This document shows, in pieces, positions 1 through 8,919 of a stretch of 64,000 nt of DNA. A model generated the notes under the pieces. The model was not told the origin of the DNA and did not search any database. It saw nothing but the letters and a program-made list of their open reading frames with translations. Positions within the stretch are counted from its first letter, which is position 1. Each line of letters opens with the position of its first letter. This stretch comes from Bacteroides sedimenti (lineage in GTDB: Bacteria > Bacteroidota > Bacteroidia > Bacteroidales > Bacteroidaceae). Position numbers and translations under genes: made by a program. Where the stretch lies: the NCBI RefSeq assembly GCF_040365225.1, contig NZ_AP028055.1:1364001-1428000 (forward strand), written 5' to 3'.

Positions 1-18
1 TAACCAAGGAAGAATAGT

Positions 19-240
19 TTATTTATCAAGCTCCCGATACTTTATCTCGTCACGCAACCAATATGAAAGGCTACTTCCCACCCATAAACCAAGAAAGAAG
101 AATAATACAATAAAACAATAGGCATTCAACTTCACATCGATCAGAAAGAGTGCCAAAAGTACTGCCACATACCCCCAGAATCCCCAGGTGATAATTGACC
201 TCAGGTTAACATACAGGCTATATAATATCTTATTTATCAT
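19..240 (-). CDS. Small membrane protein, unknown function
   Basis: This 73-residue protein has two hydrophobic stretches (about residues 18-34 and 39-58) separated by a short charged turn, so it probably spans the inner membrane twice with a charged cytoplasmic tail (WLRDEIKYRELDK). I do not recognise a family. It lies downstream of the NADH dehydrogenase on the same strand, but a terminator-like hairpin separates the two, so it is probably transcribed on its own. The ORF is short and could be spurious, but its composition is typical of a real membrane protein. Confidence 0.5.
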   Translation of the reverse strand: MINKILYSLYVNLRSIITWGFWGYVAVLLALFLIDVKLNAYCFIVLFFFLGLWVGSSLSYWLRDEIKYRELDK

Positions 241-377
241 TTTTTCAGATATAAAAGGGTGAATAATCTTATAATAGATATGGCAAAATTAAATAAATAA
301 TTCATAATACCCTCTATTTATTTCATCAGAACCGTTTCTTACTCATCAAAAAGCGCTCTAAAAAATCGTTTTAATAA

Positions 378-412
378 AAAAGAGCAGCCGTTATTGAACA
401 GACTACTCTTTT
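378..412 (-). terminator. Intrinsic terminator after ndh
   Basis: A 10-bp stem with one mismatch (378-387 with 403-412) is followed on the minus strand by a run of T residues. It sits just past the stop codon of the NADH dehydrogenase. Confidence 0.6.
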
Positions 413-437
413 AAATATTTTTTGGAGATTGTTATAA

Positions 438-1736
438 TCAATCCTCTTCATCATCCACAGTGATGTGTTTTTTAGCCGACATGATCAAGCGGATGTGATT
501 ATCGTATGTCAGATAACTCCATACCCAGTTAATTAACACTACCAGTTTGTTTCTGATTCCCAGAATTGAACGTAAGTGAACCACCAACCAGATAATCCAT
601 GCAAACCAACCATGTGTATTTATGTTGGCAAAATCCGCAACCGCCTTGTTTCTACCAATTGTAGCAAGAGAACCCAAATTACGGTAATGGAATGGTTCAA
701 GTTTTTCGCCATTTTCCAGTTTCTTAAGATTTGATGCTAGCAAGACTCCTTGTTGTATTGCAACCTGTGCCAACTGAGGATGACCGTTAGGGTAATCTTT
801 CTCTGTTTGATAACAAATATCGCCAATAGCAAAAACATTTTCAGTACCTTTTACACGATTGAACTCATCAACCATGATTCTACCTCCTCTGTTTAATTGT
901 TCAGGTTTCACGTGATTGAACGCAGTAGCTCTTACACCACTCACCCAGATAAATGTCTGAGTCGGAATTTCCTGCCCATTATCTAGAACCACCTTATTAT
1001 CCTTGTAATCAAGAACTTTTGTATTCATCAACACATTAATACCCATTCCTCTGAGGAATTTCTCAGAACTGGCAGATGAATGAGGTGACATTGCTCCCAA
1101 TAGTTTAGAAGAAGCTTCAATAAGGTATACATTGATTTTGCTTACATCCAGATCCGGATAATCTCCCGGAATAACAAAACGCTTCATTTCAGAAAGAACA
1201 CCTGAGATTTCAACACCCGTCGCACCTCCGCCAACAATCACAATATTCATTAGTTCTTGCTTTTGTACTGGGTCCTCACAAGTAACTGCTTTTTCGAGAT
1301 TTGACAACACTATATTACGCATTGTCATTGCCTCTTCTACAGTCTTCATTGGAAGAGCAGCTTCTTCGATATTGGCGTTACCAAAATAATTTGTAACCGT
1401 ACCGGCAGCAAGAATCAAATAATCATAACGAAGTTTACCAATTGAAGTTGAAACCGTATTCTTCTCGGCTCTGAAACCTGTTACATTGGCCCAACGGAAA
1501 TAGAAATCTTCCCTTTTACGGAAAATCTTACGAAAAGGAAAAGAGATGGAACTTGGTTCCAACCCTGCTGAAGCTACCTGATAAATTAAAGGAAGAAATT
1601 GATGATAGTTATTCTTATCTACCAGAACTACCTGGAAACCACTACCTTTTAACTGATTTGCCAATTTCAGGCCACCAAAACCTCCTCCTACAATTACAAC
1701 ACGCTTCTTGTCTGTTTCAGGAACATTAAAACTCAT
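438..1736 (-). CDS. ndh: Type II NADH dehydrogenase (NADH:quinone oxidoreductase)
   Basis: The 432-residue length is typical of single-subunit NDH-2, which passes electrons from NADH to membrane quinone without pumping protons. The sequence shows an N-terminal FAD-binding Rossmann motif (GGGFGG, about residues 17-22), a second dinucleotide fold for NADH (IVIVGGGATGVEISG, about residues 165-180) and a late FAD-contact segment (VFAIGDIC). The hydrophobic C-terminal part (about 376-412) fits peripheral attachment to the cytoplasmic membrane. It is monocistronic, with its own promoter and terminator. Together with the cytochrome bd genes at 54-57 kb it would form a short NADH-to-oxygen chain. Confidence 0.93.
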   Translation of the reverse strand: MSFNVPETDKKRVVIVGGGFGGLKLANQLKGSGFQVVLVDKNNYHQFLPLIYQVASAGLEPSSISFPFRKIFRKREDFYFRWANVTGFRAEKNTVSTSIGKLRYDYLILAAGTVTNYFGNANIEEAALPMKTVEEAMTMRNIVLSNLEKAVTCEDPVQKQELMNIVIVGGGATGVEISGVLSEMKRFVIPGDYPDLDVSKINVYLIEASSKLLGAMSPHSSASSEKFLRGMGINVLMNTKVLDYKDNKVVLDNGQEIPTQTFIWVSGVRATAFNHVKPEQLNRGGRIMVDEFNRVKGTENVFAIGDICYQTEKDYPNGHPQLAQVAIQQGVLLASNLKKLENGEKLEPFHYRNLGSLATIGRNKAVADFANINTHGWFAWIIWLVVHLRSILGIRNKLVVLINWVWSYLTYDNHIRLIMSAKKHITVDDEED

Positions 1737-2063
1737 ACCTAACCTATTTATTTATTTTAAAACAATTCCCCCTTAAAGAATGTTTTAAAGCACGATCGAC
1801 ATCGTAATTCTTCGCAAAAGTACAATAAAACGGTTAAATAACAATACTTAGTTGCCCCATATTTATATAAAAAATTTAAGAATCAATATTAATGAAATAA
1901 AAATACAAGACTTTGACATTAAAATGTAAATCAATATAAAAAGAGCTTCATATATTTATTCAATTTAAATCTATTAAAATAGTGCAAAATCAAACTATTG
2001 TTATATTTTTGTTGCTGGAAGGGTATTTATGGTTTTTTAACGACAAAATTTGAAGTTTCATTT
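1737..2063. other. Divergent AT-rich intergenic region
   Basis: This gap separates divergently transcribed ndh and the LruC lipoprotein gene. It holds the ndh promoter. On the plus strand a -7-like TATTTTTG is visible at 2004-2011 without a convincing -33 box. I see no RNA gene or repeat in the remainder. Confidence 0.5.
1815..1845 (-). promoter_or_regulatory. Bacteroidetes-type promoter for ndh
   Basis: On the minus strand a -7 box TACTTTTG (1815-1822) is preceded at 19-bp spacing by ATTG (1842-1845), a three-of-four match to the -33 TTTG box. Transcription would begin near 1808, giving a leader of about 70 nt before ndh. Confidence 0.5.
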
Positions 2064-4382
2064 ATGAAAAGATTATCTCGCAAAACAACACTTCTGATTC
2101 CATTCTTCTTTTTAATCACAATTCTTACCTGTTGTAAGGAAGACTATTACGACCCCTATTATAAGGTTCCCTCACCTTTTGCAGGTGTCCCCGATAATTT
2201 TAATTGGGCAACCATAAGTTCTGCTACTCTAAGGGTCAACGTTAACGACGAATATAACGGAGAATATTATTATACTGTTGAGGTCTTCGACGAAAATCCG
2301 GTATTGAATTCTGGTGCTAAACTTTTGGCTAAAGGGGTTGCCAGAAAAGGAGATATGTACATTTCAGAAGTTAACTTTCCACAAACCCAAGGAGTGATAT
2401 ATGTTCGACAGACATCTCCGAACGGTTTAAGAATTGTTCAAGAACATATTATTGATTCCCAAGAAATCACTGTAGATTTTTCAGGGTCACAGGCAGCAAC
2501 CTCTGTCAAATCAAAATCTGTGGCAACCCGCTCCGCAGCTCCAGCCTATCAAGGTAACAGAAACGATGCAATATCCATTAATCTGAATACATCTTCCGTG
2601 ACATTATTGGCTGGAAAATCATATGTCATCACCGGTGGCACCTATTCAGGAGACATTGTGTTTTATGGATCATGGAATGGTCAAAAAACAACAGTTTTTG
2701 TAGAAGGAGAATGGAATGTACCATCCAGGCTAACAGACTTTCAGAACGGACTTGAAATTGTTGTTTTAAGTGGAGGTAAGGTTTCCTTTAGCAGTAGCAG
2801 TCAGACACTAAATGGCTACAATGGAGTCAACCTATTTATTATGAGCGGAGGACTTTTTAATTCCGATAAAAAGAACATAAACATCAATTTCACCGATACC
2901 GGAGGAAACATATACAATTATGGAGAGTTTTATCTCAGCCAAATGAAGCTGAATGGAGGTAAGTTTTATAATAACAGCTCATTAACCAACATAACATCAT
3001 TCACACAAACCGGAACGATTGAAAATCATGGTCTGCTAACAATTGGTAATATTGATGCAACAAGCGGTTTTATTATTGATAATTACTGCAATATAATTGT
3101 TACAGGTGACATTTCAACTTCCGGAGGAACATTCTATCTGCATAACAATACAAATTTGTCATGCATAAACTTTGATCTTAAGGGAACAACAGTAAATATG
3201 GAGCCCTTTTCACTTTTTGATGTTACAGGAACTGCCACATTTAATTCCTGGTCAAGTACTATGAATGGAACAGGCACAGGAACAAATTATGCGTTGGCCC
3301 GCATGAAAAAAGTTGTTTGCAATGGTTCTAAAAACATCACCTATAGTGGCAATTTAGAACTTGAATGCTCTGATCATACTGCAAATGGGAAATACAATAA
3401 TGTCTATTATATGATATCTCCCGCCCATATGGTTAGCTATGGCTCTCCTTCTGTACTTATTCCCGCCAGTGAATGCACAGGAAAAGGGAGCTATCCGGCA
3501 GGGACTAAACCCACAAATCCTGCTTTCCCGATTGAAGTACCTACCAGTAGCATTTATTCATATGCAATAGAAGATTTCTGGCCGGCGTATGGAGACTACG
3601 ACATGAACGACCTTGTAGTTGAAAGCCAAAGTTCTTACGCTGTTGATAATAGGAATTTTGTTACCAGTATGACAATTACGGCCAGATTGATGGCTGTAGG
3701 AGCCACTAAGAAACTTGGTGCAGCATTTCAGTTAGACCAGGTTTCAGCAATAAATGTAAGTAGTGTAACAGTTGAATCAGACTCTCCCAATAACCGCTTA
3801 AATGGAACAGTTTTCACTGTTGGAGCTAATGGCACAGAAACCGAACAAACAAAAGCGATTATCCCACTGTTCGATGAAGCACACCATTTTTTATCAGATA
3901 ATGCAAGCGAAAAGTATTATATGCTGAATACTTCTGCAAAGGGAGAAGATTTCCCTCCAAAACAGGTGAAAATAACCATCAATTTTAGGAGCGGGACTGT
4001 AAGTCCAACAGACATTACTATCAAAAACCTGAATTATTTTGTGGTAACTGATGCTAAAAAAGAGAACCGGAAAGAAATTCATTTGCCAGGATATTTACCC
4101 ACAAGCAAGGCAATAAAAACCTATTTCGGTGGAGGTCCCAATAATATTCCATCCAATAACGACCTTTCATTGAACGGAGTATATTACAGAGGAACAGATA
4201 ATCTAATCTGGGGGCTTATGATTCCTGGTTCATTTAATTATCCATTGGAAAAGAGTAGTATTCTATTAGCATATCCTCAGTTTCAGATCTGGGCTACCTC
4301 TGGTGGTACAACTAATAAAGACTGGTACGAAAACCAAAATGCAAACACAACTTATATTTATAAGAAATCTTTCAAAAATTGA
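2064..4382 (+). CDS. LruC-domain (DUF4842) surface lipoprotein
   Basis: I take ATG 2064 as the start because it places a lipoprotein signal peptide at the N-terminus (hydrophobic stretch ending ILTCCK, lipidation Cys near residue 22); an upstream in-frame start at 1998 would bury it. The 772-residue product has a repetitive beta-rich middle (short glycine/asparagine-rich strands, about 180-420) and a C-terminal LruC domain marked by DFWPAYGDYDMNDLVVE (about 503-519), a signature of secreted Bacteroidetes proteins. The function of the family is not established; adhesion or matrix roles are guesses. A polysaccharide operon follows 67 bp downstream on the same strand. Confidence 0.8.
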   Translation: MKRLSRKTTLLIPFFFLITILTCCKEDYYDPYYKVPSPFAGVPDNFNWATISSATLRVNVNDEYNGEYYYTVEVFDENPVLNSGAKLLAKGVARKGDMYISEVNFPQTQGVIYVRQTSPNGLRIVQEHIIDSQEITVDFSGSQAATSVKSKSVATRSAAPAYQGNRNDAISINLNTSSVTLLAGKSYVITGGTYSGDIVFYGSWNGQKTTVFVEGEWNVPSRLTDFQNGLEIVVLSGGKVSFSSSSQTLNGYNGVNLFIMSGGLFNSDKKNININFTDTGGNIYNYGEFYLSQMKLNGGKFYNNSSLTNITSFTQTGTIENHGLLTIGNIDATSGFIIDNYCNIIVTGDISTSGGTFYLHNNTNLSCINFDLKGTTVNMEPFSLFDVTGTATFNSWSSTMNGTGTGTNYALARMKKVVCNGSKNITYSGNLELECSDHTANGKYNNVYYMISPAHMVSYGSPSVLIPASECTGKGSYPAGTKPTNPAFPIEVPTSSIYSYAIEDFWPAYGDYDMNDLVVESQSSYAVDNRNFVTSMTITARLMAVGATKKLGAAFQLDQVSAINVSSVTVESDSPNNRLNGTVFTVGANGTETEQTKAIIPLFDEAHHFLSDNASEKYYMLNTSAKGEDFPPKQVKITINFRSGTVSPTDITIKNLNYFVVTDAKKENRKEIHLPGYLPTSKAIKTYFGGGPNNIPSNNDLSLNGVYYRGTDNLIWGLMIPGSFNYPLEKSSILLAYPQFQIWATSGGTTNKDWYENQNANTTYIYKKSFKN

Positions 4383-4403
4383 CTATAAAAAACTAATTTT
4401 AAA

Positions 4404-4411
4404 TAACTTTG
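4404..4411 (+). promoter_or_regulatory. Probable -7 box of the exopolysaccharide operon
   Basis: TAACTTTG matches the Bacteroidetes -7 consensus and lies 38 bp before the response-regulator start codon. A -33 box is weak (TTGA about 21 bp upstream). Confidence 0.45.
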
Positions 4412-4449
4412 CACCTTGAATAAGACACACTCACAAAATCTACGATAAA

Positions 4450-4818
4450 ATGAAAAAAAAGATATTGTTAATCGACGACAAGGAATCAATAGCCAAAGTC
4501 GTTTCCATTTATCTATCTGCAGAATTCGACCTTACCTATTTTGAAAACCCAATTAAGGCAATTGCATGGTTACAGGAAGGGAATATCCCGGATCTGATTA
4601 TTTCAGATATCCGGATGCCTGAAATGCGTGGGGATGAATTCCTGCACTATCTTAAAAACAATGCATTGTTTAAAACAATCCCTGTAGTTATGCTTTCCAG
4701 TGAAGAGAGCACTTCAGAGAGAATAAGACTATTGGAAGAGGGTGCTGATGATTATATTCTGAAGCCATTTAATCCCATGGAACTCAAAATTCGTATTAAG
4801 AAAATTATTAAAGAATAA
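4450..4818 (+). CDS. Single-domain response regulator
   Basis: The 122 residues form one CheY-like receiver with no output domain. The acidic pair (DD, residues 9-10), the phospho-acceptor Asp in IISDIRMPEMRG (about residue 53), the Ser after strand 4 (MLSSEES) and the conserved Lys (LKPF) are all present, so it should be phosphorylatable. Its stop codon is followed directly by the start codon of the priming sugar transferase, so the two are co-translated. A role in controlling polysaccharide synthesis through protein-protein contact is inferred from this position. Its kinase is not obvious; hybrid kinases lie at 30 and 34 kb. Confidence 0.9.
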   Translation: MKKKILLIDDKESIAKVVSIYLSAEFDLTYFENPIKAIAWLQEGNIPDLIISDIRMPEMRGDEFLHYLKNNALFKTIPVVMLSSEESTSERIRLLEEGADDYILKPFNPMELKIRIKKIIKE

Positions 4819-5976
4819 ATGCAACACATCATTTATATAGGTAAAAACAAGCAGACAATAGCCCATTTTATTCAATTATTAAAAGGAGAATTGAAAATTG
4901 CAGAAAGCTGCTATGAAGCTACTAAATTGCTGTCAAAATGTGACAATCCCAGGCTGACTATAATTCTTTATGAAAAAGAAACATTAAAGAAAGACTTGTC
5001 AGATATTACTTATCTGCATAATAAGTTTTGTCTCACCTATATAGTATTGATTACAGAATCAGTTTCAAAAGAAGAAAGTCCTCTTTATCTGAAAAGTGGT
5101 ATTTGTGACACACTTCACCCGAATGAAACAAAGGAAAACTTTGATCAGACAATTAATTTTATAGTAAAACGGCAAAGACACTTTAATGCCGTTTTGCGTA
5201 ATCATAACGCAATCAAACAGTTTCATCTTCCAGTTTGGAAAAGGATTTTTGATATCATTTTTGCAAGCCTAGCACTTATTTGTCTTTTCCCGCTTCTTTT
5301 GCTGGTAGCTATCGCTATCCGTTTAGAAAGTAAGGGCCCTATTGTTTATAAATCAAAACGGGTTGGAAGTAATTATAAAATTTTCGACTTTCTTAAATTC
5401 CGTTCCATGTACACTAACGCAGATAAACGGCTCAAGGAATTCAATAATCTGAATCAGTATATTAGTGACGAAGAAGATTCAGGAGCTACTGACATCTCGG
5501 CAAATAATAATGAAGAAAAAGTAGTCAAGGAAGAGATGCTACTTGTTTCTGATGATTATGTAATCCCCGAAAAGGAATATATTGCAAAAAAAAGCATCGA
5601 AAAGAAAAATGCTTTTGTCAAACTTGAAAACGATCCACGTATTACCAAAGTAGGACAATTTATACGTAAATTCAGTATCGATGAACTTCCTCAGTTAATA
5701 AATATCATAAAAGGAGATATGTCTGTTGTTGGTAACCGTCCTCTCCCACTCTACGAGGCAGAATTGCTTACCAGCGATGAATATATCGATCGTTTTATGG
5801 CACCAGCCGGGCTCACGGGGCTATGGCAGGTCGAAAAAAGAGGAGAAGCTGGAAAACTGTCTTCCGAAGAACGTAAAATGCTTGATATTAAGTATGCAAA
5901 CGATTACTCGTTCGCATTAGACATGAAGATTATTTTAAAAACAGTAACCGCTTTTGTACAGAAAGAGAATGTATAA
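4819..5976 (+). CDS. Priming sugar transferase with pseudo-receiver N-terminus
   Basis: The C-terminal half (about 140-385) is a bacterial sugar transferase of the polyisoprenyl-phosphate hexose-1-phosphate type, which loads the first sugar phosphate on undecaprenyl phosphate at the inner membrane. It has one membrane segment (about 144-168), then KSKRVG, FLKFRSMY and the signature FSIDELPQLINIIKGDMS followed by VGNRPLP. Residues 1-115 are patterned like a receiver domain but lack the acidic pocket and acceptor Asp. An acidic, low-complexity insert (about 210-265) interrupts the catalytic domain between FRSMY and DPRITK. Placement directly after a true receiver suggests regulated priming. Confidence 0.85.
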   Translation: MQHIIYIGKNKQTIAHFIQLLKGELKIAESCYEATKLLSKCDNPRLTIILYEKETLKKDLSDITYLHNKFCLTYIVLITESVSKEESPLYLKSGICDTLHPNETKENFDQTINFIVKRQRHFNAVLRNHNAIKQFHLPVWKRIFDIIFASLALICLFPLLLLVAIAIRLESKGPIVYKSKRVGSNYKIFDFLKFRSMYTNADKRLKEFNNLNQYISDEEDSGATDISANNNEEKVVKEEMLLVSDDYVIPEKEYIAKKSIEKKNAFVKLENDPRITKVGQFIRKFSIDELPQLINIIKGDMSVVGNRPLPLYEAELLTSDEYIDRFMAPAGLTGLWQVEKRGEAGKLSSEERKMLDIKYANDYSFALDMKIILKTVTAFVQKENV

Positions 5977-5996
5977 CTTTGAATAAAGTACATAAT

Positions 5997-6743
5997 ATGA
6001 GAAAGAAACTGCTTTCAATTCTTGTTTTTTTAAGCATATATATTGCACCTCCTGTGCATGCACAAGAAAACAGTGTTGCCGAAATGACTCCGGAAGATTA
6101 TATCAGCCTAAAACTTCCTCCGTTAGATTCACTGTTTGAGAATGCAAAAAAAAATCCTGTGGTACAGATTCATGACACAAAAAAGGAAGAAGGAATTGGT
6201 TTACTGAAAAAAGAAAAGAAAAGCTGGCTGAAGTATTTATCAGTGGGAGCTGGATATCACTATGGAATTCAAGCATATACATCCGGATATTCCGACTCAG
6301 CAACTCCATTATATTATCAATATAATAATAATGCAATGAGTTATTACAATGTGGGGGGGGCCATTTCAGTTCCTCTTGATGACCTATTTGATAGGAAAAG
6401 GAGAATAAACAACCAGAAACTTTTAATAAAAGAAAGTGAGTTGGAAAAAGAACAAAAATTAGACGAATTAAAACAACTAATTATTGAATTATATTCATCC
6501 ATAATATCTAATATATCTGTTTTAAAATTAAAAGCTGAATACATGGCTTTTGCTAATGCTCAATATCAGGTTGGAGAAAGTGATTTTTTAAATGGTAAGG
6601 GAGACGCAAGTGCACTAAGCAGTATGAAACAAATACAAATTAATGCTGCAAGCGATTATGAAATAAATCGTGCAACATTAAATAGCTCTCTTTTAAAACT
6701 GGAGGTCATTTCAAGAACCCCAATTCTCAAAAGAAATAAATAA
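5997..6743 (+). CDS. Short TolC-like outer-membrane protein
   Basis: ATG 5997 is preferred over an in-frame TTG at 5979 because it starts directly with a signal peptide (MRKKLLSILVFLSIYIAPPVHA, cleavage before QE). The 248-residue product has a beta-strand segment (YLSVGAGYHYG, NVGGAISVPL) flanked by long amphipathic helices rich in K, E, L and Q (about 135-185 and 195-240), the pattern of one half of a TolC protomer. Full-length TolC proteins are about 430 residues, so this is either a reduced family member or a diverged export partner. It lies between the priming transferase and the Wzz-like gene, and no Wza-type export protein is visible in the window. An eight-G tract at 6353-6360 lies within the coding frame. 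Confidence 0.65.
   Translation: MRKKLLSILVFLSIYIAPPVHAQENSVAEMTPEDYISLKLPPLDSLFENAKKNPVVQIHDTKKEEGIGLLKKEKKSWLKYLSVGAGYHYGIQAYTSGYSDSATPLYYQYNNNAMSYYNVGGAISVPLDDLFDRKRRINNQKLLIKESELEKEQKLDELKQLIIELYSSIISNISVLKLKAEYMAFANAQYQVGESDFLNGKGDASALSSMKQIQINAASDYEINRATLNSSLLKLEVISRTPILKRNK
6353..6360 (+). repeat. G8 homopolymer inside the TolC-like gene
   Basis: Eight consecutive G residues encode the GG of NVGGAISVP. Tracts of this kind can slip during replication; a change of one base would truncate the protein about halfway. Confidence 0.75.
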
Positions 6744-6759
6744 AAATAAGCTCGAAGCT

Positions 6760-8913
6760 ATGGAATATATACTCTATTTTTCCAGATTTCTATACCGGAT
6801 CCGTTGGTGGCTTATCATAGTACCGATAGTGCTCACTTTGTTGGCTATTTATTCAACAAAGCATATGGGACGAACTTATAATACCAATACAACAGTGTAT
6901 ACAGGTCTTATTTCAGGGTATACTATTGAAACCACAAGTGGGGCCGGAATTAATCTAACCCAACAAAGTACTACCTTAGATAACATTCTGAATATTATCA
7001 CCTCTAAAAGTACACTTAAAAGAGTTTCTTTGCGTCTCTATGCACAAAATATGATGCATGGTGATCCCGATCATGACAACAACTATATTCAGGCTTCATC
7101 ATACAAAGCCTTATTGCACATTACTCCTAAAGAAGTATTAAAACTAATTGATAAAAAAGACGAAAAGAAGACAATTGCAAATCTTCTTGCCTACGAAAAG
7201 CCCAATTCTAAAAATTTTGTTTTTGGTTTATTTAACTGGAACCATCCAGATTATAGTTACGGTTCATTATTCAATAAAATTAAAGTTAATCGAATCGGGA
7301 GTAGCGATATGATTGAAATTAGGTTCGCAGCAGGAGACCCCGGAATAGCATATAATACATTAAAGATCCTGAATGAAGAATTCATAGAACAATATCAGGA
7401 GTTAAGATTCGGAGAGACAAACAATGTAATTAAATTCTTCGAAGAAGAGTTAGCAAAATTAAAAAGAAAGCTTGAATTATCGGAAGATTCTTTAACGGAA
7501 TACAATTTAAAAAATCGTATCATCAATTATGGCGAGCAAACAAAACAAGTTGCAGCCCAAACTAGCTTATATGAACAAAAGTGTGAAGAATTTCTTCTTG
7601 AATACAATGGTGCAAAAACATTGATCAGAGAGTTGGAAAAAAGAATGGACAGCCATACTAGATCTCTACGCAACAATGCTGATTTTATCAGCAAAATGCA
7701 GAAAATAACAACTCTTACTTCAAAAATAACAGACATCGAAACATTCAATAAAGATAACTCATCAACTGAACAGGATTTAAAATCCTACAAAAATCAATTA
7801 AAAAAAGCAGAAGAAGACTTTAACAATTTTGCAGAAAAATATAGTAACCAAAGATATACTAAAGAAAAAATAGCTTCAGAAGAAATCTTGGAACAATGGT
7901 TTGTACAAATGCTGGAGATGGAAAAAGCTGATGCAAAACTGAAACTAATGGAATCCCGTAAAGGATTGCTTGATGATAAGTACGTCTTTTTCTCACCAAT
8001 CGGTAACACCATAAAACGCAAAGACAGAGAGATTAATTTTACTGAACAGAATTATATGTCAATGCTTAATAGCTTGAATGTTGCCAGATTAAGACAAAAA
8101 AACCTACAAATGACATCTGCAACTCTCCGGATCATTAATCCGCCGGTATATCCGGTAGCAGCAGAGGCAACCAACAGAAAATCTATCGTAATGGCTGTAT
8201 TCTTTGGTAGTATAATTGCAATTCTGGGCTTTTTCTTGATCATAGAATTACTTGACAGGACATTAAGGGACAAAATGCGTGCCGAAAGATTAACATCGAC
8301 AAAAATCATCGGAGCATTCCCCGGAAATGAGATTGGTCGTTTTCGAAACTTTAGCAAAACCAGGAATCAGATCTCGGCCAGATTTTTGGGTAATACCATT
8401 CTGGCTTATCTTCCTGAAAACAAAAAGAAAATCATAAATTTGCTGAGCACAGAATCGGGAGATGGGAAATCGTTTATAGGAAAACAACTTGAAGAACATT
8501 GGAATTCTATTGGATTAAATACAAAATATATATCGTGGAATGAGGATTTCTCAAAAGATTCAAGAGACTTTTTGTTAGCAAAATCGGCATACAACTTATG
8601 TAATGTAGCTGAAGATGTTGACATTCTGATTGTAGAGTATCCTCCTCTTAAAGAATGTGCAACCCCCAAAACACTTATAAATGAAGCTGGCTTGAATCTG
8701 TTTATTGCAAAAGCTAATAAAACATGGAAATTAACGGATCAAATACTTCTAAATCAGGTAAAGCAAACTGGTTCTGAATCTTCAGTATTATTATGTTTGA
8801 ATAAAGCTGAAAATTGTGTTGTTGAAAGTTTTACAGGACAACTGCCTCCATACAATAAGCTCAACAATTTCTTATACAGATATTCTCAATTTGGGTTAAC
8901 TGCTTCAGAATAA
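6760..8913 (+). CDS. Wzz-type polysaccharide co-polymerase with BY-kinase-like tail
   Basis: The 717 residues follow the Wzz/ExoP plan: an N-terminal membrane segment (about 14-32), a periplasmic domain, long coiled coils (about 220-400), a second membrane segment (about 470-490) and a cytoplasmic C-terminal domain. That domain keeps a Walker A-like STESGDGKS (about 565-573), but the usual Walker B/DxPP strand reads ILIVEYPPL and there is no tyrosine-rich tail, so kinase activity is doubtful. The expected job is control of chain length and coupling of polymerisation to export. It starts 16 bp after the TolC-like gene and is followed 6 bp later by the polymerase gene. Confidence 0.85.
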   Translation: MEYILYFSRFLYRIRWWLIIVPIVLTLLAIYSTKHMGRTYNTNTTVYTGLISGYTIETTSGAGINLTQQSTTLDNILNIITSKSTLKRVSLRLYAQNMMHGDPDHDNNYIQASSYKALLHITPKEVLKLIDKKDEKKTIANLLAYEKPNSKNFVFGLFNWNHPDYSYGSLFNKIKVNRIGSSDMIEIRFAAGDPGIAYNTLKILNEEFIEQYQELRFGETNNVIKFFEEELAKLKRKLELSEDSLTEYNLKNRIINYGEQTKQVAAQTSLYEQKCEEFLLEYNGAKTLIRELEKRMDSHTRSLRNNADFISKMQKITTLTSKITDIETFNKDNSSTEQDLKSYKNQLKKAEEDFNNFAEKYSNQRYTKEKIASEEILEQWFVQMLEMEKADAKLKLMESRKGLLDDKYVFFSPIGNTIKRKDREINFTEQNYMSMLNSLNVARLRQKNLQMTSATLRIINPPVYPVAAEATNRKSIVMAVFFGSIIAILGFFLIIELLDRTLRDKMRAERLTSTKIIGAFPGNEIGRFRNFSKTRNQISARFLGNTILAYLPENKKKIINLLSTESGDGKSFIGKQLEEHWNSIGLNTKYISWNEDFSKDSRDFLLAKSAYNLCNVAEDVDILIVEYPPLKECATPKTLINEAGLNLFIAKANKTWKLTDQILLNQVKQTGSESSVLLCLNKAENCVVESFTGQLPPYNKLNNFLYRYSQFGLTASE

Positions 8914-8919
8914 TACGTA

